From contig VLTN01000090.1 of assembly GCA_008330645.1 (NCBI GenBank), forward strand, positions 19,338-83,337: DNA of 64,000 bases, written 5' to 3'. Below are positions 54,705 to 63,994 of the stretch, one piece after another (position 1 is the stretch's first letter; the number at the start of each line of letters is the position of its first letter). The translations under genes and the position numbers were made by a program. The notes below the pieces were generated by a model. That model ran no database searches and had not been told where the DNA came from. It saw only the letters and a list, made by a program, of their open reading frames with translations. This DNA comes from Cafeteria roenbergensis. Taxonomy: Eukaryota > Sar > Bigyra > Bicosoecida > Cafeteriaceae.

Positions 54705-57700
54705 TCGTTGTTGGCGCAGCGTTGGCGCCGACGCTGCCGCCAGCGATGCCGCTTGCGGCTGCGGCTGCAGCGATGCCACGCTTGTGCTTCGTCGCAGTCA
54801 CAAGCGCGTCAAACGCCCGGAGGATCATTTCCCGATAACCTCTGGCAGCGGCTGCGCGACACTGGCCACCTCGGCGGCAGCGGCAGCGGCAGCGGCAGTG
54901 GCAGCAGCCGAGGCGGCTGAGGAGGAGGCCGGTGCAGACGCGGCTCTGCCAGCAGCAGCCGCTGCCGCGGCGGTTGCAATGGCAGCGGCTGTGGCCTCTG
55001 CAGCCGCCGACGCAGACCGCGCAGTGAGCGCTGCTGCTAGGGCGGCGGGGGAGGGCGGCGGGACGACCACCTGCGGCAGACAGTGAGCGACGCTCCTGAG
55101 CGATGCCGGCAGGGTGACGGGGTCGCTCAGAGTCATGGATGACGCTGGGAAGAGGCTGGCTGCGGCGATGCGGCGGAGCGACGCGGCGTCACTCGCCGTG
55201 GGGGGACAGAGAGTGGCGGCGGATTCCCGCGACGCCACCTCCGCTGCCAGCAACGCCAGCCCAGACCCGCGGACAACCACCACACCGGAGCCACTGAGCG
55301 ACGCGCTGCAAGTGAGAGACGCAGACGCTTCGTCCGCGGCAGTGCCTGCGGGCAGCCACACTGCCACCACAGCACCGTCGTCCTCAGCGGCTCGGCCACT
55401 CGCCAGGCCTGCACCGGCACCAGCGCCGGCGCTAGCATCTGCGCCAGCGACGGCAGAGGCGGCGCGCTCCGCAACTGCGCCTGTGGTCACGGAGAGTACA
55501 AGCCTGAACGCTGGGTGCGGCTTCATGGGAGCTCTGCCCGGAAGCGGGAGGAGGGCGTCTTCGCACGAGGGCCCCGCCTCAAGAAGCGGCGCCAGCGACG
55601 CCACTGCGTCGGCAGAAAGATTCTCCGCCCCCTCAACGACCACCACCCTGCCTTCCGCCGCAGCCGCTGCGAGCGGTCCAAGCTTCCAGCGGAAGGTTCC
55701 GGGGTCTGTGCCTGCTGTGACCCCGCCCAGCAAGTCTCTCGCATCCGCCCCGGGGTCTGGGTGCAGCCACAGCGGCGGCCAGGCGGGTGCAGCCCTGCCT
55801 GCCCTGGGGTCGCTCTCTCCCAGTGACGCAAGCGACGCGGCCATCGCTCCAATGAGAGACGTCTTGCCCGACCCGCTCTGCCCGGCAAGCACAACGGCTC
55901 GCGACGCCTCGAGCGACGCGATGAGAGACGCGGCGGCACGTGCGAGGCGCGGGGTGATCACCAGAGGTGGCAAGCCCGCTCCGCTGGCCGACGGTGTCGA
56001 CGTCGCCGGCACGCTGCCAGAGGGGCTGCTGCTGCCAGCGGCGGCGGCGGAGCTGGTGGCTGCAGGCGCGGAAGCAGCAGCAGCTGCAGGAGCAGCAGCA
56101 GCAGGAGCAGCAGCAGCACCTGCTTGTCCTCCTGCAGCTCCTCCTGCAGCTCCTGCTCCTCCTGCAGCTCCTGCTGCTGCTCCTGCTGCTGGGTGCGGGG
56201 CGAGCGCGGGGGCGGGGGCACGAAGCTCTGCCGCGGCAAGGGCGATGCGAGTTGACCTGGGGAGGGCCAGCTCAGCGCTCGCTACTGCGTCTGCCGAGTC
56301 GCTGCTCTGCGCACCGTCCAGACCCGGCCCTGCTACAAGCGGCGAGACGCGATGCGACGCGGATGACGTCAGCATTGCGGCTGAAATTTTTGCCGAAAGA
56401 GTCGCCTCGTGGTGCAGGAGCCAGGCGAGGACAGCCTCCGACCCAGCAGCCACACCGGCAAGGTCACTGTCGCCCGCTGTGGGCGCTGGAGTGCCGCCCG
56501 ACGACGCCTTGCGCGTGCGCCTGCAGGCAATGGCGCGCGACGCCGCGGCAATCAGCGACGCGGCAGAGCTGGCCGCTGAGCTCGAATCTGACGACAGGGC
56601 ACGCTCGGCTGCAGAGCGGAGCGACACCGTGACGAACGGTGGGAAGGAGCCGGCAGGGCCTCCGCTGAGCGGCTCGTCGGGCTGGCGAGGGCGCTTGCGA
56701 GACGGCTTGCGCCCTGCCTTGGCCGACGTCGTCGCAGATGCGGGGCGAGCTGAGCTACCCTGCAGAGCCACGATCGCATCGCTCGACGGCGCTGGCAGAG
56801 CCGTCAAGGCCGCCAGCGCGGGGCGAGCGAGCGCAGCAGTGGCGGGGTCAGCCCCCGATGCGCCCCCGACTGCCAGCAGGCTGTCGCGCCACTGGCGGGA
56901 CCGAGCAGCGCTCAGCGCGGATGCGGCTCTGCTGGCAGAGCCGGTATGGTTGGCGAAGAGGATGGATGCGGCCGCGGCAAAGCGTCGGCAGGCCGTCACC
57001 GCATCAGCACCGTCGGCAGAGCAGCAGTGAACCCGAGCGATGACGAGGAGGGGTGCGGTGGCTCCTGCCGCGCAGCCCTCTGGTGTCGGCCAGCGGGTGG
57101 CCAGCGCGTTCACGGCGGCCACTGCGGCAGAGGGCGCCACGGCCACCTGCGCCGCCATGGCTGCGACGACAGCGGCGGGATCTGCAAGCCACGCCGTCGG
57201 GCCAGTCGCGGCCAACTTGGACCCCGGCGTTGCGTCAGCCGTGCGAGTTGATGTGCACGTGATGGCGGCTCGCCGGGCGAGGTGCGTCACAGCCACACCG
57301 GCGACGGGGCGAAGCACCATTGAGAGCCGGTGCGTGAGGCTGCGACGGCCGGAGCGGCGCGTGGACGAGGAACAAGGGGTGGAGGGCGGGGAGCGGACCG
57401 GGGAGTGGGGTGGCGGCGCGGTGTGGCGCGGCGGCAGGGGAACGAGGCTGCGGCAGCGGTCCGGCCGCAACGGCGAAGCAGACCGCCGGGGAGGCGGGCC
57501 ACAGCGCGACAGTGCACGCGGCACATGGTGCAAGCGAAGAACGGGGCGGTCAGGTGCAGGAGGGCGGATGCTGCGGGCTCACGCTGGGTCGGCGAGGCAG
57601 CAGGCAAGGGCTTCGACGGCGGCAGACACAGCATCTGTCCACCAGTGCAGGTCGTCACGGAGGTCGCGCCGGCCAGCCATAGCCTGCAATAAGTGGCACC

Positions 57701-58033
57701 GTGTGGGGGGGAGAAAGCGGGGCGTGATACGGTGGCGCCAGTGCCACCCGGGGGCAAGCAGTCCGCAGACGACACGAGCAAACCGAAGGCTGCGAGCGGC
57801 GTCGCCACGTGCCTCGTGTGGGCCCAGCCTTCGAGCTCCCCAGCACGCGCAGCATGCCCACAAACGCGCGGCAAGCCTGGCCTGGACCCCGGGGGGGCGC
57901 TGTTGCGGCCAAAGCGGCGCGCCGCAAGCGCGGTCCTCACACTGCAGAGCCGCGCGACCTCGGGAAGCCTCGCGAGCTCGGGCACAGCTGCGGGCACAGA
58001 GAGGATGGCATCGAGACCAGCCAGAACGGACAT
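28779..58033 (-). CDS. MDN1: Midasin (MDN1/Rea1), giant dynein-like AAA ATPase
   Basis: Midasin is the hexameric-ring AAA ATPase that removes assembly factors from pre-60S ribosomes. Exons: 57941-58033 (start MSVLAGLDAILSV), 57583-57683, then 57339 leftward; phases match (ADPA joins LTHRLSM). Landmarks: AAA1 with GQSGSGKT (about 55870); LSPRDLLRWAERC (about 54550); AAA2 GETGTGKT (about 53900) with LLDEANLAP; AAA3 GPTSAGKT (about 51950) with LILDELNLAP; AAA4 GETGAGKT (about 50490) with LLDEVSLA; AAA5 GSPGAGKS (about 48020) with LLLDELNLAP; AAA6 at about 46600, degenerate. A huge Ala-rich linker follows, then a D/E-rich region, and a C-terminal MIDAS domain with DDSRS and the ending FPVPNYVV...AIAGAVRQWVE. 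Total about 9,500 residues against 4,910 in yeast and about 5,600 in human. The frame changes three times between 54.0 and 54.85 kb (see findings). An extra small exon between the first two cannot be excluded. Confidence 0.93.
28782..29650 (-). other. MDN1: Midasin C-terminal MIDAS (VWA) domain
   Basis: The segment starts near TYQVLLMLDDSRSMRGA and ends with the last residues of the protein. DDSRS is the metal-ion-dependent adhesion site motif (D-x-S-x-S), which in yeast Rea1 binds the UBL domains of Ytm1 and Rsa4. Further landmarks are GVMAFGE (about 29270), LLVIVTDG (about 29080) and VVLVIVDD (about 28985), the three strands of a VWA fold. An Ala/Gly-rich loop of about 50 residues follows the motif. 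Confidence 0.9.
29900..32830 (-). other. MDN1: Midasin acidic D/E-rich region
   Basis: About 970 residues dominated by Asp, Glu, Gly, Ala and Ser, with runs such as EEEEEEGG and DDDADDDDADDGDGGDD. Midasins have a D/E-rich tether between the linker and the MIDAS domain; this one is longer than in yeast. Confidence 0.88.
33296..33378 (-). repeat. (GAT/GAC)n tract coding poly-serine in midasin
   Basis: On plus the tract reads as alternating GATGAC units; in the midasin frame it encodes about 27 consecutive serines (TCG/TCA). It lies in the linker just before the acidic region. Confidence 0.88.
35314..35394 (-). repeat. (CTG)n/(CAG)n tract coding Ser/Gly in midasin
   Basis: An imperfect CTG repeat on plus, read as AGC (Ser) with interspersed GGC (Gly) in the midasin frame. 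It is a triplet-expansion type of sequence within the linker. Confidence 0.88.
45800..46640 (-). other. MDN1: Midasin AAA6 with degenerate Walker A and B
   Basis: The AAA6 position reads LVLGPAGGPQLDVV where Walker A (G-x4-GKT/S) is expected, at about 46580-46620. The Walker B position reads GSWLCLSHA where LLDN/LLDE is expected, at about 45825-45860. The preceding VELGPTTDAGDLVGQYEQ and the following VLDRLNAVLEPGGELVVSE align well with AAA6, so the module is present but without nucleotide-binding residues. Confidence 0.8.
54000..54850 (-). other. MDN1: Three frame changes between midasin AAA1 and AAA2
   Basis: Coding-like text continues across this stretch in three successive frames: LPEVIGK then a stop at 54825; the overlapping frame starting 54828 with ILRAFDALVTATKHK; then EITNGLVRGG through LSPRDLLRWAERC to FGRAVVEPP; then back to the first frame before AAA2. 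The three shifts sum to zero. An Asp-coding (GAC)n tract (54669-54702) lies at one of them. Confidence 0.7.
54669..54702. repeat. (GTC)n triplet repeat
   Basis: About eleven GTC units on plus, read on minus as GAC (Asp) in one frame and ACG (Thr) in another. It coincides with one of the midasin frame changes, so a length error or polymorphism here would matter. Confidence 0.9.
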
Positions 58034-59067
58034 TGGGACCCGGCGCAGCCCAGGGCAGCCGTCGCCAGGAGCGCCTCGTCCGCGCCAAAAGTGCTGCAGA
58101 GCCGGTTGCCGCGGGTGCAGAGCCGACCACGGCCTCAGCGGGACGCCACTCGGCTGCTGCGCTGCCGTCGCTTTGACCGTTCCTGGCTCGCGCGGGTGCT
58201 CCCGCCCTGCCTGTCACTCCGGGCCTGGCGCGTTGCACTGCCGAGGCACGCGGTGGTGCGTGGCCTTGTGCTGGGCGAACACCTAGGGGGGCGGGGGAGG
58301 CCTCGCAGCTCGCAGCCCGCGCAGCCAAGATTGCAACCGGAGTCTCCCTCCGCCAGCCGGCCAAGCCAACGAGCTCGTGCGCGCGGGCAGTGACGACATG
58401 GGTACGGATGACTAGCGTGTCTGCCTGCCTGCGCTGGAAACCGTCGAAGCGCTGGGCCGCAGCGCGTGGCGAAGATGGTACGTCGTGCGCGAGTCAGGCA
58501 AATGCGACCAAAACGTCATGACGCCCAGACAAGACGAACCAAAAAACGCCGGCAACGCGGCTGGATCGCTTGACCACTGATTCCGCGGCGGCCTCGGCAT
58601 CCTTGCACTGTGCGCCAATCGGTGGCGCCTTCACGCACGGAGCACCCCCAGCTTTCTGGGCGGCGCCCATTGCAGCAGCGCGGCGTGGAGCGGCTCCAGA
58701 AGCCGCTCGGCAAACTCCGCAAGCCCTCCCCAGCCGCATCGCTGGCAGCCGTCCGTAGCCGCGAGCCCGGTGCTTCCCGGGTGCCCTGGCCTTGCGTGTG
58801 GTACGCAACCAATCACACACTAGCGTCTTGTGCGCGCTCAGCCGTCCGGCGTCCGCGCTCGCGAGCGACAGGACCGCCTGGGCCAGCGCCGCTCGGCGGG
58901 TGGGGCCCGCTAGTTCGGGGCCACGAGCAAGTCGATGACGATGGCATGCCGCATCGGCCCGTATCCGTGCCCAACCCGTTGGGATGCTGCGCGAGCCTCG
59001 AGGCCAGCGCTTCAGTTCCCCGCCAAAGTGTTCGCGGCTGGCCCAATATTGCTGCAGCACACGACGG
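58034..59067. promoter_or_regulatory. Midasin 5' region, no other gene recognised
   Basis: About 1 kb between the inferred midasin start codon and the left end of the transposon. It should hold the midasin promoter. Open frames exist on both strands but none is supported by domain or splice evidence. Confidence 0.45.
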
Positions 59068-59069
59068 TA

Positions 59070-59409
59070 GAGCGTACAGGGGGCCTAAGCCCCCCCCCTT
59101 ATTGACATCATTTTCCCTTCCGCCCACTCCGGCAACCACACCACCGCCAAAACCACCGCTTTTTCGCAAAAGCCGGCGCAAATGCTACTAAACCTTCATG
59201 TGTGACGCGGGCAGCGCCCAGGACCACGCCGCCGAGGCGTGAGGCGGCGGCAAAGTCGGCGCGAATTACGCAGTCGAACGCCCAGCCTCCCCCACCTCTC
59301 CAGACCTTCGGTGTCACCCTCCCCCCGCAGATCCATCGTCAGGGCATGGAATGACTCCCTGGCGCGGGAATCCGGCCCAATGGAGCCAGGGTAGCGCCAA
59401 GCGATCGCC
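59070..59409 (+). repeat. Left terminal inverted repeat
   Basis: About 340 bp, inverted relative to 63634-63994. Shared landmarks include CACTCCGGCAACCACAC, GCGAGGCGGCGGCAAAGTCG-type sequence near 59240 and AGCGCCAAGCGATCGCC at the inner end (about 59393-59409). Differences from the right copy are mostly one- to few-base indels. Confidence 0.9.
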
Positions 59410-60089
59410 CGGGAGAAAATGTGGTCACCGTTGAAGACCTTCCTCGCACATTTCTCTGCCATGAAAGAGCTTTCGCGACCACGGGGCTGTGTGCGACTTA
59501 ATCAACTGTTAAGCGTCGCTGCGGTACTGTTGGGGATGAGGAAGGTGGGCTGCGGCGGTACCGAGGAGCATTTTTGCAGTGGCCGTTGATCCTCAGCCAG
59601 CTCCAGCCGCCCAGCTGTCGCCACAGGGCCCTAATTGCCAAAGCACCAGATGGATCCGTTGTAGCTTCAAGTGATCTCGACGCTTTGGGCCGCTGGCTGT
59701 TCGAAAGACCTCATTGCAAGGGCACGTCTGCTGTGAAGCCTGACATCCTGGCCGCAAATGAGCCACCAGCGTCGGCAGAGCAACGTAACTGCAAGCCGGC
59801 TGTGAAGTGTGAGGTGCGGGGGCACTTGAGTCGTGCGGAGACGCTGGAATCGGACTCGTGAGGCTTCTGCGTAGCGATCAATGGGGAGAATGGCCTCTGC
59901 GCATTCCGCGATGCGGTCCCAAGGAAGGCTCGCAGCTCGGGAGAATGCGTTGAAGAGTGATGGGTACGACGGCGCTGTCACTCACGACGCCAGCCGTGTG
60001 TTCGTCGATGGAATTGCAGTCAATGGCGTTCGAAAATGACGCCAGCCATGAGGAAGCTGCTGGAATGGTCGTCACCCGCGTCAACGTCG
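59410..60089. other. Transposon left interior, unassigned
   Basis: Lower-GC sequence between the left TIR and the repeat array. Short open frames occur on both strands (for example minus 59667-59981) without recognised domains. A degraded transposase cannot be excluded. Confidence 0.4.
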
Positions 60090-62465
60090 CTGAAGTGGAC
60101 GTCTACGTTGCTCGAAGGACGTCAGCCGCGTCTACGTTGCTCTGGAGGACGTCAGCCGCGTCTACGTTGCTCGGAGGACGTCAGCCGCGTCTACGTTGCT
60201 CGGGAGGACGTCAGCCGCGTCTACGTTGCTCTGGAGGACGTCAGCCGCGTCTACGTTGCTCTGGAGGACGTCAGCCGCATCTACGTTGCTCGGGAGCACG
60301 TCAGCCGCATCTACGTTGCTCTGGAGGACGTCAGCCGCGTCTACGTTGCTCTGGAGGACGTCAGCCGCGTCGACGTCGCTGTAGTGGACGTCAGCCGCAT
60401 CTACGTTGCTCTGGAGGACGTCAGCCGCGTCGACGTCGCTGTAGTGGACGTCTACGTTGCTCGGGAGCACGTCAGCCGCGCCGACGTTGCTCGGGAGGAC
60501 GTCAACCGCGTCGACGTCGCTGTAGTGGACGTCAGCCGCGTCTACGTTGCTCTGGAGGACGTCAGCCGCGTCGACGTCGCTGTAGTGACGTCTACGTTGC
60601 TCGGGAGGACGTCAGCCGCGCCGACGTTGCTCGGGAGGACGTCAACCGCGTCGACGTCGCTGTAGTGGACGTCAGCCGCGTCTACATTGTCTACGTTGCT
60701 CTGGAGGACGTCAGCCGCGTCGACGTTGCTCGGGAGGACGTCAGCCGCGTCGACGTCGCTGTAGTGGACGTCTACGTTGCTCTGGAGGACGTCAGCCGCG
60801 TCGACGTTGCTCGGGAGGACGTCAGCCGCGTCGACGTCGCTGTAGTGGACGTCTACGTTGCTCGGGAGCACGTCAGCCGCGCCGACGTTGCTCGGAGGAC
60901 GTCAGCCGCGTCGACGTCGCTGTAGTGGACGTCTACGTTGCTCGGGAGCACGTCAGCCGCGCCGACGTTGCTCGGGAGGACGTCAACCGCGTCGACGTCG
61001 CTGTAGTGGACGTCTACGTTGCTCGGAGCACGTCAGCCGCGCCGACGTTGCTCGGGAGGACGTCAACCGCGTCGACGTCGCTGTAGTGGACGTCAACCGC
61101 GTCTACGTTGCTCTGGAGGACGTCAGCCGCGTCTACGTTGCTCGGGAGCACGTCAGCCGCTCGGGAGGACGTCAGCCGCGTCGACGTCGCTGTAGTGGAC
61201 GTCTACGTTGCTCTGGAGGACGTCAGCCGCGTCTACGTTGCTCGGGAGCACGTCAGCCGCATCTACGTTGCTCGGGAGCACGTCAGCCGTGTCTACGTTG
61301 CTCTGGAGGACGTCAGCCGCGTCGACGTCGCTGTAGTGGACGTCAGCCGCGTCTACGTTGCTCGGGAGCACGTCAGCCGCGCCGACGTTGCTCGGGAGGA
61401 CGTCAGCCCGCGTCGACGTCGCTGTAGTGGACGTCTACGTTGCTCGGGAGCACGTCAGCCGCGCCGACGTTGCTCGGAGGACGTCAACCGCGTCGACGTT
61501 GCTGTCGTGGACGTCAGCCGCGTCTACGTTGCTCTGGTGGACGTCAGCCGCGTCTACGTTGCTCTGGAGGACGTCAGCCGCGTCTACGTTGCTCGGGAGC
61601 ACGTCAGCCGCATCTACGTTGCTCGGGAGCACGTCAGCCGCGTCTACGTTGCTCGGGAGCACGTCAGCCGCATCTACGTTGCTCTGGAGGACGTCAGCCG
61701 CGTCTACATTGTCTACGTTGCTCGGAGGACGTCAGCCGTGTCTACGTTGCTCGGGAGGACGTCAGCCGCGTCTACGTTGCTGTGGAGGACGTCAGCCGCG
61801 TCTACGTTGCTCTGGAGGACGTCAGCCGCGTCTACGTTGCTCGGGAGGACGTCAGCCGCGTCTACGTTGCTCTGGAGGACGTCAGCCGCGTCTACGTTGC
61901 TCTGGAGGACGTCAGCCGCGTCTACGTCGCTGTAGTGGACGTCAGCCGCGTCGACGTCGCTGTAGTGGACGTCAGCCGCATCTACGTCGCTGTAGTGGAC
62001 GTCAGCCGTGTCTACGTTGCTCTGGAGGATGTCAGCCGCGTCTACATTGTCTACGTTGCTCGGGAGGACGTCAGCCGCGTCTACGTTGCTCGGGAGGACG
62101 TCAGCCGCGTCTACGTTGCTCTGGAGGACGTCAGCCGCGTCTACGTTGCTCTGGAGGATGTCAGCCGCGTCTACGTCGCTGTAGTGGACGTCAGCCGCGT
62201 CGACGTCGCTGTAGTGGACGTCAGCCGCATCTACGTCGCTGTAGTGGACGTCAACCGCGTCTACGTCGCTGTAGTGGACGTCAGCCGCGTCGACGTCGCT
62301 GTAGTGGACTTCAGCCGCGTCTACGTTGCTCGGGAGGACGTCAGCCGTGTCTACGTTGCTCGGGAGGACGTCAGCCGTGTCTATATTGCTCGGGAGGACG
62401 TCAGCCGTGTCTACGTTGCTTGGGAGGACGTCAGCCGCGTCTACGTTGCTCTGGAAGACGTTAGC
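60090..62465. repeat. 30-bp minisatellite array, about 75-80 units
   Basis: The unit is 30 bp, for example GTCAGCCGCGTCTACGTTGC followed by TCTGGAGGAC; a second variant has GTCGACGTCGCTGTAGTG in the middle. Every unit contains the palindrome GACGTC. Because 30 is a multiple of three the array stays open for long stretches in several frames: EDVSRVYVAL on plus, DAADVLQSNV on minus. Single-base deletions in some units (GCTCGGAGGAC for GCTCGGGAGGAC) break the frames. Blocks of several units are themselves duplicated (61921-62020 resembles 62171-62270). Confidence 0.93.
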
Positions 62466-62477
62466 CGCATCCACGGT

Positions 62478-62687
62478 GGTGGAATGGACCTCAACCGCGT
62501 TCGGATGACTGCCGATCGTCTCGATGCTCTGGGAAATGGCTTCTTGACTGTGGCCTTTTTGGCAGTGGATGCAGCCTGCGCTCGCTTTGGTCCTGTGCTC
62601 AAGTCTTCCAGTGGACATTGCCTTGATGATTGTGTGCTCCGCTGGGCTCATGGGCCGGCCTTGCCGCTTGGGTGTGACGCATAGCAA
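62478..62687 (-). pseudogene. HTH-like transposase N-terminal fragment fused to the repeat array
   Basis: The minus frame reads KRQGRPMSPAEHTIIKAMS, then a segment with HRTKASAGCIHCQKGHS, then QEAISQSIETIGSHPNAVEV, before entering the 30-bp repeats as VDAANVFQSNVDAADVL. The GRP-(L/M)S-x-A-E start and the G-H-S-Q-x-x-I-S-x-S-I...S...AV end are the pattern of helix-turn-helix DNA-binding domains of Tc1/IS630 transposases. The first in-frame ATG is internal, and the catalytic part is missing, so this is a fragment at best. The frame stays open through the array to about 61713. Identification is by eye. Confidence 0.45.
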
Positions 62688-63633
62688 ACCCAGCTAGCCA
62701 AATGTGTGATGCCCCACTGTGCAGAGCCGTCAAATTTGCGCGACCAAGCAGCTCGAACTTCGTCAAGTGCTCTGCTGCCTCATGCGGTTCGCAACATTGT
62801 CTCCGGCACGCACCATGCCTTTTGCAGATGTGGCTGCGCCAGATTGTGATCTCCCTTGGAAGTACTGGACAGGTCAACTCCTGCACCGGTACAAAGAGCG
62901 GCATCCTCTTGCGATGCCTCCCCATCGCAGTGCCCTCGCGGGCTTAATGTCCCTGCGCGCGAGGCAGCGGTACGTAACAGAGGCCCCGGTTGCCTTGCGA
63001 CTCAAACCCGCCCTGTCGCGGCAACGAGAGTTTGTACCTGCTTCCCCAGCATCCACCAGCGTAGTCCCCATTGACGACGGCGAAGTGCCCAAGCAGCAAG
63101 TCCTCTGGCTCAGCTTGCTCTGGTCAGCCAATCAGTACCTCCCTTGGCAACGCCTGCCGAATGGATGAGGCGTTATACCATTCGGACACCACTTTCTGGG
63201 CAACTCCATCGGTGACCCACAACTACCGGATGCGCCTCTGGTAGCCAGGAGAAAGGCTCTGCCGACGTCAGCAGGCAGTCACGAACAAGCTCAGCGGGCC
63301 TCTCCGCCGCTCTCAGCACTCCCAGGGCCAACGACTCCACGGCAATGGGCCGCAAATGCTCTGAAAATGCTCTGAAGCAAGCAAACCGTGACGGATGGTG
63401 GTCCTTGTTGCAGGGGGAGCATCTCCAGTGCTGGCGGGAGCGGCGAAAAGCAACGCGTCGATTCGTTTCGGGCAGGCAAAACGCCGCTACAGCCCACATA
63501 GCCTCGCTCAACCAAGAGTCATCATCTTCTGGGGAGGTCTGAAAGACGTACATTGCTCGGTCCTTTGGTCAGATGGCTGCATTCCGGCCAAGAACTTGCG
63601 AGCCACGTGCGGCCTGTTGATGGCAACGGCCAC
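62688..63633. other. Transposon right interior, unassigned
   Basis: Between the HTH-like fragment and the right TIR. Open frames occur on plus (62719-63168) and minus (63173-63553), with no recognised domains. They might be remnants or accessory genes of the element. Confidence 0.4.
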
Positions 63634-63994
63634 GGCGATCGCTTGGCGCTACCTGGCTCCATTGGGGACCAGATTCCCCGCGGCCAGGTAGTCCATTCCA
63701 TGCCCTGACGCATGGATCTTGTGGGGAGAGGGGTGACACCGAAGGTCTGGAGAGGGTGGGGGAGGCTGGGCGTTCGACTGCGTAAATTCGCGCCGACTTT
63801 GCCGCCGCCTCACGCCTCGGCGCTGTGGTCCTGGCGCTGCCCGCTGTCACACATGAAGTTAAGATAGCAATTTGCGCCGGCTTTTTGCGAAAAAGCTGGT
63901 GGTTTTGGCGGATCAGGTGTGGTTGCCGGAGTGGGCGCGAGGGAAAAATGAAATGTCAATAAAGGGGCGGGCGGCTTAGGCCCCCTGTACGCTC
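63634..63994 (-). repeat. Right terminal inverted repeat
   Basis: About 361 bp, the inverted partner of 59070-59409. The outer end reads GGCCCCCTGTACGCTC followed by TA; the inner end reads GGCGATCGCTTGGCGCTACC. Confidence 0.9.

Noticed and set aside
58412-59060. Additional gene between midasin and the transposon
   Set aside because: The minus frames there have no recognisable domain, and splice-consistent exon sets could not be built.
59574-59981. Transposase catalytic domain in the left interior of the element
   Set aside because: Open frames on both strands were read for DDE/D-type motifs and none was found.
60090-62465. CRISPR-like array of ~30-bp direct repeats
   Set aside because: Units are contiguous with no spacers, and the surroundings are eukaryotic; it is a minisatellite inside a transposon.
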